Part shown: one piece after another, positions 1 to 8,000 of the stretch
Layout: each line of letters starts with the position of its first letter
Position numbering within the stretch: position 1 is the first letter of the stretch
DNA from: an uncultured Bacilli bacterium
Lineage (GTDB): Bacteria > Bacillota_I > Bacilli_A > RF39 > UBA660
Direction: 5' to 3'
Assembly (NCBI GenBank): GCA_947632495.1
Contig: CANRPL010000040.1
Coordinates: 1-11,987 of the forward strand
DNA length: 11,987 bases
Position numbers and translations under genes: made by a program
Notes under the pieces: model-generated
What the model was told of the DNA's origin: nothing
Seen by the model: only the letters and a program-made list of their open reading frames with translations
The model's database searches: none

Positions 1-19
1 ATCTCGCAATTTAATTATA

Positions 20-75
20 CTAAATTTTTATAAATAATAAAAGACTGTTTTCAAAATTTCTTTTGTCAACAGTCT
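20..75 (-). terminator. Intrinsic terminator downstream of agrBD
   Basis: Read on the minus strand, arms at 75-68 (AGACTGTT) and 49-42 (AACAGTCT) can pair across an 18-base AT-rich loop. They are followed by a T-rich stretch (TTTTATTATTTATAAAAA) down to about 24. This is a plausible rho-independent terminator for the agrBD transcript. The long loop makes it less ideal than a compact hairpin. Confidence 0.6.
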
Positions 76-76
76 G

Positions 77-96
77 AGAACTTCATTTGAAGTTCT
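77..96 (-). repeat. Perfect 9-bp inverted repeat overlapping the agrD stop codon
   Basis: The sequence AGAACTTCATTTGAAGTTCT is a hairpin with 9-bp arms (77-85 and 88-96) and only two bases between them. The agrD stop codon (97-95) lies at its edge. It sits just ahead of the U-tract hairpin at 42-75, so the transcript end carries two stem-loops in a row. It lacks its own T run. It may stabilise the 3' end of the agrBD mRNA or help termination; this is inference. Confidence 0.55.
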
Positions 97-208
97 ATTT
101 TATTAAACTTTCAGGACATTCTGGTTCATCAACAAATAAAAATACACAAGCTTGAGAAGTAAAACCAGAAGCAACAGTTCCTAATAATTCTAATAAATTA
201 GCTAACAT
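95..208 (-). CDS. agrD: AgrD-like autoinducing peptide precursor (37 aa)
   Basis: This small gene encodes a 37-residue precursor of a cyclic signalling peptide. An amphipathic leader (MLANLLELLGTVASGF) is followed by TSQACVFLFV and then the acidic recognition tail DEPECPESLIK. That layout is the AgrD family pattern: leader, a Cys that starts the thiolactone ring, then a D/E-E-P-x-x-P C-terminal segment needed for AgrB processing. The ring would begin at Cys21 and close on Phe25 or Val26, giving a hydrophobic ring (CVFLF or CVFLFV). A second Cys31 lies in the tail and should be removed with it. The start is fixed by a ribosome site (AAAGGATGG) seven bases upstream, inside agrB, and the gene overlaps the agrB end by 11 bases, implying translational coupling. 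Two hairpins follow. The mature peptide cannot be deduced with certainty. Confidence 0.88.
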   Translation of the reverse strand: MLANLLELLGTVASGFTSQACVFLFVDEPECPESLIK

Positions 209-812
209 TTTGTTCCATCCTTTCTAAATATTTAATATAGTTATTATATGGTAGATTAAATATCCTGTATGTAATAGGTGAAATCAGGATTGTTTCAAGT
301 AGTAAACTAAATATTAGACAATTACTAATAAAATTATTGGTATAAAAAGATAAAATGACAAATACAGTCGCGATAACTGTAGATGTAATTTTAAAGAATA
401 ATCGCCTTTTTTTACTGACTATTGGTCTTTTATAAGTATCAGCTGGGCTCCATAAATTAATAGCTATTATAAGAGCTATACCTACGATTAATTTTATCGT
501 ATTATCTATGTGAATTATTGGAGCTAAATAGGGAATACCTATAAAAGTTAAAGTAGAAACAATTAGACAAATATAGCTTTTAGTAGCATGCAATCCAAAA
601 GCAAATGTCCTAATAACATTAAATAGTAAGAGAAAGATAAACATTCCTTTAAAAATACCTAATAAATATGCCACAATAGAGATAAAAACTAATTTAGTAA
701 CTAGTATATAAATAGCTGATAACCCATATTCTATTTGTTCATATTTCGTCTTACTTAATTTCTCTTTACGTTCAATAGTGCCCATTAATTTAGTTACTAC
801 TTTTTCTCTCAT
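198..812 (-). CDS. agrB: AgrB-like peptide-processing membrane endopeptidase
   Basis: AgrB proteins are integral membrane cysteine proteases that cut the C-terminal tail from AgrD and form the thiolactone of the autoinducing peptide. The 204-residue product has the family's diagnostic motif around residues 68-86, RTFAFGLHATKSYICLIVS. His75 and Cys82 are spaced as in the known His/Cys catalytic pair (seven residues apart). About five to six hydrophobic segments follow one another (near residues 31-52, 57-68, 80-102, 107-122, 140-157 and 163-185). The start chosen is ATG at 812, because GGAGG (825-821) lies eight bases upstream; a GTG at 827 is in frame but overlaps that ribosome site. agrD overlaps the 3' end, so the two form one unit. 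No histidine kinase (agrC) or LytTR regulator (agrA) is visible nearby. The assignment to the AgrB family is firm; the identity of the peptide's receptor is unknown. Confidence 0.93.
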   Translation of the reverse strand: MREKVVTKLMGTIERKEKLSKTKYEQIEYGLSAIYILVTKLVFISIVAYLLGIFKGMFIFLLLFNVIRTFAFGLHATKSYICLIVSTLTFIGIPYLAPIIHIDNTIKLIVGIALIIAINLWSPADTYKRPIVSKKRRLFFKITSTVIATVFVILSFYTNNFISNCLIFSLLLETILISPITYRIFNLPYNNYIKYLERMEQNVS

Positions 813-833
813 ACAATTAACCTCCACACCATC

Positions 834-839
834 ATTATA
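834..839 (-). promoter_or_regulatory. Candidate -10 box of the agrBD promoter
   Basis: A consensus TATAAT on the minus strand lies 22 bases before the agrB start codon and 9 bases before its GGAGG. No good -35 hexamer lies 16-18 bases upstream (TTTTAT or TTTATC at best), which would fit a promoter that needs an activator. No clear paired AgrA-type (CAGTT) sites were seen. The predicted transcript start is very near the ribosome binding site. Confidence 0.45.
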
Positions 840-928
840 AAGTTAATTATCTAATGATAAAAGGGTTTGTGCATGAAATGATGATTTTGATGCTTAAAAC
901 AAAAAAACCGATAAATTATTTAAAGTTT

Positions 929-957
929 TTGTCGTTTTTTGTATTCCGTTATATACT
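929..957 (+). promoter_or_regulatory. Promoter of the cold-shock gene
   Basis: TTGTCG (929-934) and TATACT (952-957) are separated by exactly 17 bases, giving a sigma-A type promoter with a leader of about 43 bases before the start codon at 1007. A second consensus -10 (TATAAT, 979-984) lies closer to the gene but has no -35 partner and would start transcription almost on the ribosome site. The upstream pair is the better candidate. Confidence 0.5.
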
Positions 958-1006
958 AGTTAGTCAATTTAAAAATGTTATAATTAATCTAGGAGGGATG
1001 ATTAAA

Positions 1007-1222
1007 ATGATGAGTGGTAAAGTAAAATGGTTTAATAATGATAAGGGTTATGGTTTTTTAGAGGTTGAAGGAAAAGAGGATATTTTTGTTCATTATTCAG
1101 CGATTAAATCTAAAGGATATAGATCATTATTAGAAGGACAATATGTTAATTTTGAACTTATTAATACCGCTAAAGGATTACAAGCTAAAAATGTTGAAGA
1201 AATAAAAACAACACTTGTTTAA
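1007..1222 (+). CDS. csp: Cold-shock domain protein (CspA family)
   Basis: The 71-residue product is a single cold-shock domain, a five-stranded OB-fold that binds single-stranded RNA and DNA and loosens mRNA structure. The family core is visible: GKVKWFNNDKGYGFLEV at residues 4-20 contains the RNP1-type motif (KGYGFLEV), and DIFVHY at 25-30 is the RNP2-type motif. The aromatic residues Trp8, Phe9, Tyr15, Phe17, Phe27 and His29 expected on the nucleic acid face are present. Two in-frame ATG codons follow each other. The first (1007) is chosen, ten bases after AGGAGG (991-996). The reading frame stays open upstream to 854, but that part has no ribosome site and no family similarity, so it is leader. 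RNP1 has Leu-Glu where many family members have Ile. The gene is transcribed away from agrBD and is followed by its own hairpin. Confidence 0.95.
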   Translation: MMSGKVKWFNNDKGYGFLEVEGKEDIFVHYSAIKSKGYRSLLEGQYVNFELINTAKGLQAKNVEEIKTTLV

Positions 1223-1232
1223 ATTTAACTAT

Positions 1233-1262
1233 AAATGTAGATGTTTATCATCTACATTTTTA
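1233..1262 (+). terminator. Hairpin terminator after the cold-shock gene
   Basis: Arms AAATGTAGATG (1233-1243) and CATCTACATTT (1249-1259) pair perfectly over 11 bp around a five-base loop and run into a short T tract. The stem is AT-rich and the T run brief, so termination may be partial. The hpf promoter begins just downstream. Confidence 0.65.
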
Positions 1263-1267
1263 ATATG

Positions 1268-1296
1268 TTTATCAAAAAAACATTTTATGGTATAAT
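1268..1296 (+). promoter_or_regulatory. Extended -10 promoter of hpf
   Basis: TGGTATAAT (1288-1296) is an extended -10 element. A weak -35 (TTTATC, 1268-1273) lies 17 bases upstream. Transcription would start near 1303, giving a leader of only about 16 bases before the start codon at 1319. No sigma-B or sigma-H type promoter, which drives stress induction of this gene in some Bacilli, was recognised. Confidence 0.6.
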
Positions 1297-1318
1297 GAAG
1301 ATGGAAAGGAATGATATT

Positions 1319-1849
1319 ATGAAATTTAATATCCATGGAAAGAAAATTGAAGTGACTGATTCTATTAGAAATTACATCGAAGAGAAGATTGGTCGCCTAG
1401 ATAAGTATTTCGAAAATCCAGATGAAATAACAGCTAAAGTTTTAATTAGAATTGTCGGTATCGAGCAAATTGTAGAGGTTACTATTCCAATCCAAAAAGT
1501 AGTTCTTCGTGGTGAGGAACGTCATGAAGATTTATATGCCGCTATCGACGTAGTATCAGATAAGTTAGAAAGACAAATTAGAAAGAATAAAACGAGAATG
1601 CAAAAACGCGTTAGTAAAGATACTATTGCGGGATTTGATTTAAATTTTGAAAATTCTAAAGAAGATGATGAAAGCGTTATTGTTAAACGTAAGGAAATAG
1701 AGATGAAACCAATGAGTGAAGAAGAAGCTATTCTTCAAATGAACCTTGTTGGTCATGAATTCTTTGTTTTCAAAAATGTTGAAACAGGAAATGTAGATGT
1801 TTTGTATCGTCGAAAAGATGGCGATTACGGTATTATTGAGACAAAATAG
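1319..1849 (+). CDS. hpf: Long-form ribosome hibernation promoting factor
   Basis: Long HPF binds the 30S decoding centre and pairs two 70S ribosomes into inactive 100S dimers in stationary phase or stress. The 176-residue product has the two expected domains. Residues 1-100 are the S30AE/YfiA fold, beginning MKFNIHGKKIEVTDSIRNY and including the basic helix SDKLERQIRKNKTRMQKR. Residues about 121-175 are the C-terminal dimerisation domain, with IVKRKEIEMKPMSEEEA, QMNLVGHEFFVFKN and VLYRRKDGDYGIIE. An acidic linker (ENSKEDDES) joins them. Length is slightly short of the usual ~185-190 because the linker is short. The start at 1319 is set by AAAGGA (1305-1310) eight bases upstream; the open frame back to 1241 covers promoter and terminator. 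In many Bacilli this gene is close to secA, as here, but a 7.2-kb gene now separates them. Confidence 0.96.
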   Translation: MKFNIHGKKIEVTDSIRNYIEEKIGRLDKYFENPDEITAKVLIRIVGIEQIVEVTIPIQKVVLRGEERHEDLYAAIDVVSDKLERQIRKNKTRMQKRVSKDTIAGFDLNFENSKEDDESVIVKRKEIEMKPMSEEEAILQMNLVGHEFFVFKNVETGNVDVLYRRKDGDYGIIETK

Positions 1850-1857
1850 TATAAAAT

Positions 1858-1883
1858 TAAGCGTGCGTTGGCACGTTTTTTTT
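1858..1883 (+). terminator. Strong terminator after hpf
   Basis: CGTGC (1862-1866) and GCACG (1871-1875) form a GC-rich stem with loop GTTG, extended by flanking A-U and G-U pairs, and followed by eight T residues (1876-1883). This should isolate hpf from the surface protein gene. Confidence 0.88.
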
Positions 1884-1885
1884 AT

Positions 1886-1916
1886 AAAAAAGTCCTTAAG
1901 TTTAAACCTTAAGGAC
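1886..1916 (-). terminator. Leftward terminator formed by the left inverted repeat and its flank
   Basis: Read leftward, GTCCTTAAG (complement of 1916-1908) pairs with CTTAAGGAC (complement of 1900-1892), a perfect 9-bp stem with a seven-base loop, followed directly by TTTTTT (1891-1886). This is a good intrinsic terminator for transcripts coming from the leftward promoter at 1961-1989. It would protect hpf from antisense transcription. The outer GTCC bases lie outside the duplicated 20 bp, so the right repeat does not form the same terminator. Confidence 0.65.
1896..1915 (+). repeat. Left copy of 20-bp inverted repeat (candidate inversion site)
   Basis: TTAAGTTTAAACCTTAAGGA here is the exact reverse complement of 2027-2046. 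The element is itself nearly palindromic, containing CCTTAAGG-like and GTTTAAAC palindromes. The two copies bracket about 111 bases that hold a lone promoter, in front of a giant surface protein gene. The pairing of inverted repeats around a promoter is the arrangement of site-specific DNA inversion switches. No recombinase gene is in the window. Confidence 0.75.
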
Positions 1917-1960
1917 ACTATTTTACTTTATGCAATAATTAGTTTTCTACTCTATATTTT

Positions 1961-2005
1961 ATTATAACATAAAATGGTATGTAAGTAAATTTGCTTTTTT
2001 TATTT
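1961..2005 (-). promoter_or_regulatory. Strong orphan promoter facing left, inside the inverted-repeat segment
   Basis: On the minus strand an A-rich tract (2005-1990, like an UP element) precedes TTTACT (1989-1984), a 17-base spacer, and TGTTATAAT (1969-1961), an extended consensus -10. It is the best promoter in the window by eye. It points toward the 3' end of hpf, where there is no minus-strand gene. Transcription would start near 1954 and meet a terminator at 1916-1886 after about 69 bases. If the segment between the inverted repeats were flipped, the promoter would face the surface protein gene, with a start near 1988 and a leader of about 84 bases. Confidence 0.75.
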
Positions 2006-2026
2006 GTATGATGATTAATTTTTTAA

Positions 2027-2046
2027 TCCTTAAGGTTTAAACTTAA
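2027..2046 (-). repeat. Right copy of 20-bp inverted repeat (candidate inversion site)
   Basis: TCCTTAAGGTTTAAACTTAA is the exact reverse complement of 1896-1915, ending 14 bases before the GGAG ribosome site of the surface protein gene. Its outer flank (TAATAAAAAA) lacks the GGAC and T run that make the left copy a terminator. A transcript entering from the left would therefore meet only a weak 5-bp A/U stem and should read through into the gene. Confidence 0.75.
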
Positions 2047-2071
2047 TAATAAAAAATAAAGGAGTAGGTAG

Positions 2072-5000
2072 ATGTATATGAAAAAAAACATTTCTAAACT
2101 AACTATGCTAATAATAACACTAGCTTTATTGTTTACTAATTTCAGCTATAGTGTCTTAAAAAATATTGGAGTGTCATCTAATGTAGCCAAATCTTCCAAT
2201 AATCTGTATAAAAGAGTTGCTGATCCAAATACAATGGATTCGTATCAAGATTTTCTATTGAATTCTTCAAATGGTTCACGTTATGCTGGGCGTATTTGGG
2301 CTGATAAGAGTGTACTTACTAAAGATGGTGACAATGGCATATTGACTCTTGACATGGATACTGATGGTATTAATCAAGAAATATCTTACGATTCTGATTT
2401 TCTTCATGTATATAGTGCTTTGGGAAGTTCTCTAAAAGAAAAATCAGAAGAGCCTATCCCAGTTGACGTAGTTTTTATAATTGACCTATCAGGTTCAATG
2501 GCTTATGACGTTGTTGATCAATTACCTCATACTGATCGTACAGAACGCATTGAACATTCACGTATTTATCAAACCGTTAAATCGGTCAATAGCTCTATTG
2601 AATATCTTATGAATAAAAGTAAAGAAAATAAAGTTTCGGTTGTTGTATATGCAGCATCTGCTTATACGCTTATGGATTTGGGCCATTATGAAAAAGATAA
2701 TGGTCAAAATTACATAACTGTTGATGATTTTACCAATTACGATGAAAGATATTACAATACTTCAGGAGGATCTGCTTATACTTTACGAGCTCACGCTAAA
2801 AAAGATGGGCAAACTATAACAAGGACAGTGCGAAATAACTATACCAGTGGTATGCAACAAGATAAAGTTGAAAGCCTTGATGCAATTATAGGCTTTAGTA
2901 CCAATTTACAAGCGGGAATATACCAAGGTTTTAATGAACTATATAAAAATATGCAAAGTACAAGTGATGTCACATATACTTATCATTCTGGTTTAACTAA
3001 TGAAAAAGTTACTGTTCCAAGAATTCCGGTTGCTATTGTTATGAGCGATGGTGCATCAAACTATGCTTTAAAGGACAGCACTAAAGATATTATGGGTGAT
3101 GAGTGGTATAACATTAAAATACCTACTGTTGTAAATAACTATAATAGTGATTTTAAATTATATCGGACAGAACAAAATGAAGCAAATAGTGGTGGAAAAG
3201 AAACTATATTAGAAATACTTTTAACCGCATCTTTTATGAAAGCCAAAGTCCAAAATAAATATAATGAACTAATAAGCAATACTAATATAGATTCAAGCAA
3301 ATATTCTGCTAAATTTAATGTTATTACATTAAGTGTTGATACACCTACGACTGACTGGCAGGTTCCTCGTATATATGCGACACTTGACCCTAAAACTTAT
3401 TTTAAAAGGGAACTGCCTGATGAGACAAATTCTTGGAAATTTAAAATAGATGCTGTTGAAGCCTATAACTTATATGAAGAGTGGAAAGCATCTCCAGATG
3501 GGATTGTTTCAACCTTTACAGATTCTGATAAAAAACTAATTCAACTTAAAATAAATAAATTACCAGAGGGAACGGATGGCGTTAGTAATGCCGACATTAT
3601 AAAGAATATAAATTATACTGATGAGTTTGCTGACTTGAATTCTGATGAAGTATCAAACTTCTTTGATAACATTATTTCTAATATAACAGAAATAACTTTT
3701 ATGCCTGTTGGTGGTGAAAATGAATATGGTATAGGTGATTCTATTACCTATATGGATCCAATTGGTAAATATATGAATGTTAAAGAAAATGCTCTTACTA
3801 TTGATGGACAAAAATATGATATGAGTTTACTTTTATTTGGTAAATTACATAATATGAAAAAAGCTGCCATCTATGATTATACCTTCAATAGTACCCATCG
3901 GGGACCAAATCATGATAGTGATGATATGCGGTTAGAATTTACCAGTGGTTGGTACGATAAAGATGGTAATTATCTAAAAGATGACGGATCTTGGGATAAG
4001 GGCGATACATACTATGTCGATGTTACCCAAGTTCAAAAATATATTCCAACTTTAGATGAATCAGATAATATTACGCCAAAGCAAAAGAAGACAATTTATA
4101 CTTTATATAGTTATGTTGATGAGAATGGCAATATTGATTTGCAAAATCCTTGTTATGACAATACAGAAGTAACATATAAATTAAATGATATTCGTGTTTG
4201 GACAGAGTACACGGGTAATTATATTGACGATACAAGTGGTATTACACCCGAGTTAGGTTATGATAATGCTTTATATGTTAATATTCCAACGACAGCTTTA
4301 CCACTTCAACTAGCTAATGTTTTAATCGATATTAATGGTAAGGTATTTTCCTATAACGATAATACACAGCTAAAAACACAATCTACACCACTTCGTTTAT
4401 TCTATAGTGTTGGTATTGATGATTCTATCATGACTGAAGATGGCTTGGATATTGATTTAGCTAAAGTAAATCAAGAATATATTCAAGCTAATAAGAAAAA
4501 TGATACAGTTTATTTTTATGCTAACTATTATAGTGCAACTAAATATGATGGTTATGTAACTGACACCCAGGAAGAAAGAACAAGGGGAGATGCTAGTGTT
4601 ACTTTCTCGCCTGATAAATCAAATCGTTATTATACTTTCCAAAAAGCTTTACCATTATATGAGATATCATCATCTGATTTAAAAAATGGTAAAGGCAATT
4701 ATGATGAAATTCTTCTTGATGATAATGAGGCATATAATGCATTTAAGGCTACACATAGTAATATAACGGATAGTCAAAAGCTTGATTCTAATAGTTGGTA
4801 TTATATTATTGTTGATTATTATATGCCTGGTAAAAATACCATTACGCGTTTAGCTGTCCCAAGAGAAGGTAAAGAGTTTGGATCAGGTATTGCTGGTGGT
4901 CATGTCGAGACTGGTGCATACTTATCTTGGTATAGCCCATCACTTGATAAATACGTCAATTATGTCGTCAACAGCGCTAAACCAACTGATGCTGAAGATT

Positions 5001-8000
5001 ATATAATCGCTACACGTCCTGGTGGTTTAAGAGTTGGCGATTTAGCGCAAAGTTTAAAACAAAAATCACAAAATAATACGCAAACATCAAGAAGTTATTA
5101 TTTACCAACGGTAAGTGTAACTTCTGACAATAATATTGTTATTAATGATTTTTTAGGCAATAATGGTCGATTAGATATTAGTGATTCTCTTATGATGATT
5201 GCCAAAGAAGTAAAGACAACGTCATTTGGTGAAAAGACTATCGATAGATCGCGAGATTATCAATTTGAAGTAAAAATTGATGGCCACGAAGGCGATTATA
5301 GTGCGATTAAAATGTATAAAAACCCTTATAGTAATGAATGGCAACTTCGCCTTAGTACCATTGATGTTTTAACTGATAATAATGGTTTCTTACAAGATAA
5401 GGATACAAGATTATATGTTTACGAAGAAGCTGGTCAAAAGTATTACGTCTATATTGGTGATAATGAAATAGATGGCGATACAGGTGGCGACGATGTCTTT
5501 AGAGTATATTCAGCTCCAGATAATGATAATCACATTGAACTAACGAAATCTGGCATGACGACCTATGTAACAGATCCAAGTACGATTGATGGAGCTACTA
5601 GACTAAATAAATATAAAAAGGTTGATGACAATCATAGTTTAGGATCAGTCGATTTTTGGATTGATAAAGTATATTTAATTCCAACTGATATTGTCGATGG
5701 AAACACTTGGAATCGCTCTTTAGAAGGATATAAAACATTAACAGAGTTTGTAGTAGCGCATTTGGATTCCATGAAAAAAGGTGTTGAAGAATTAACGACA
5801 ACGTATAAAACAGAAACATCATATTTAACAACATCTATCAAATTTGGTTATACTGCCCAAAATAAGCCAGCATCAAAGCCAGCAAGTTGGACACAGGATG
5901 AATGGGATAATCAAAAAGAAAATATTGCTAAATTAGTTTTAAAAGATAATGAAGGAATTATGTTATCAGGACTAAAATCAGGAGTAAATTATGAGATGGT
6001 TGAAGATATAACTTCATTAGATAATAAAGAGGGCTATTACTTTGGAGAAATAAAACTAGGTGAAGAAGATATTGCCACAGTAACTGATAAGACGGTTAAA
6101 GGAAGAATAAATGCTAATTATATCGATGAGGTCGAATATATTAACCGTTATTTTGCTCCTACTAGTTTGGCTATTAAGAAGACTGTTAGTGGTTCATTAG
6201 GTGAGAAAGATAAAGATTGGACTTTCAAGATAACATTAACGCCACCTAAAGGTGCTACGATTCTTGATAGTTATAATTATCGTACAGAAAATTTAGAAGA
6301 TGTAACGTCTAAACCACCTGGAGAAATCATCTTTACTTTAGGAATTGATGGTAAATATCAAGGTGAGATAACCTTAAAACATGGTCAATCCGTTATTATT
6401 GATGGTCTTCCTGAAGGAACAACTTATGAAGTTAGTGAAGATGAGGCTAATTCCAATGATTATATTACAAAAGAAAGTAATACTACTGGAATATTGACTG
6501 GTGAGTATCAAGAAGTTATATTCGATAATGCTAAATACGCTAGGTATGATATTAATATTACAAAAGAAATAAAAGGTGAGGAGGCTGAAGATAAAGATTG
6601 GACCTTTGAAGTAGCCTTAACACCAAAAGATGGAATCCCTCTTTCTAATAGTTATGTTTATACTGGCGATACGAATGGTCAAATTAATTTAGTTAAAAAT
6701 AGTGATGGTAAGTATGTTAGTGAAGTAAAGATTAGAAGTGGTAAGTCAATTACGATTAAAGGCATCCCAGAAGAAACATCATATGTTATTACCGAAAAAG
6801 AAGCCAATCAAAATGATTATATAACTTTGATTGAAAATAATATTGGTATTTTAAATAATGATGCTACTGCAAAGGTAAAATTCACTAATATTAGGTATTC
6901 ACGTCACAAATTAACCATTGGTAAAACTGTTACCGGTGGTGCTGGTGATAAAAATAAAGAATGGACTTTTGAAATAACATTTACACCAGATGAAAATGTA
7001 ATTTTTGATAGTAGTTATGACTATAAAGGAGGATCAACTATTAGTGGTGTTGTCGCACCAGCTGATGGAAAAATCAACCTAACTGAAAAGAATGGTGAAT
7101 ATAAAGGTGAAATAACCTTAAAGCATGGTCAAAATATTACCATTCAAAATATCCCAGAAAGAACTACTTATAATGTCGTTGAAAAAGATGCTAATAAAGA
7201 TGAATACACAACTAAAGTAACTGTTAATAAAAGTGGGGTTCTAACTAGCGATGAAGAACAGGTAATGTTTACCAATCGTAAGTTAACAAAACATGATTTA
7301 ACTATTAGTAAAACCGTGTCAGGAGCTTGGTCTTCAAAAGAACGTGATTGGACTTTTAAAGTAACTTTAATACCCGCTGATGAAGTATATCTAGAGACTT
7401 CTTATAATTATGAGGGTAGTAAAAATGGTGCAATTTCTTTAACTGATAATAATGATGGAAGTTATAGTGGTATTGTCACTTTGAAGCATAATGAAACGAT
7501 TACGATAAAAGATTTACCAGAGGGCACACGCTATAAAGTTGAAGAGGTAGAGGCTAATAGTGAGGGATATACGACTAGAGTTACAGGACAAAGTGAAGGA
7601 ATTTTTGTAGCGGACACGAAAGCTGTCGAAGTAGCATTCAGTAATATTAAATTGTCAGAACATAGTTTAACAATTTCTAAAGAGGTAACTGGTGGTGCTA
7701 GTGATCCAAATAAAGAGTGGGAATTTGTTATAACACTAACTCCAGTTGAGGGTGTTACGCTAAAGGATAGTTATGAAGTTTTAGGTGGTAACACTACAGA
7801 AGAGATATCTTATGTTGATTTAGAACATGTAGCAGTAAAACACAATAGGGATGGGACATCAGAGATAAGAATTAAATTAAAACACGGTCAATCTTTGACG
7901 ATTAACAATTTACCAGAAGGAACAAAATATAAAGTTGAAGAAGTAGAAGCCAATACTGATGAATATATTACAATAGTTGATGCTCCTGAAGGAACATTGG

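Noticed and set aside
813..827. GTG start five codons upstream for agrB
   Set aside because: It overlaps the GGAGG that clearly serves the ATG at 812, and has no ribosome site itself.
840..928. AgrA/LytTR binding sites upstream of agrB
   Set aside because: No pair of CAGTT-like direct repeats at a regular spacing was found on either strand.
854..1006. N-terminal extension of the cold-shock reading frame
   Set aside because: The frame is open, but there is no ribosome site at 854, the region holds the promoter, and cold-shock proteins begin where AGGAGG places the start at 1007.
1640..1918. Minus-strand 92-codon frame antisense to hpf
   Set aside because: It starts at a GTG inside the hairpin, has no ribosome site, and is a composition shadow of hpf; the leftward terminator would stop its transcript.
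1896..2046. Reading the 20-bp elements as direct repeats (deletion sites) rather than inverted ones
   Set aside because: Because each element is nearly palindromic, a direct alignment is possible, but it needs a one-base gap on each side of the centre; the inverted alignment is perfect over 20 bases.
5598..5841. Two overlapping minus-strand frames inside the adhesin gene
   Set aside because: No ribosome sites, no recognisable motifs, and full overlap with a strongly supported coding frame.
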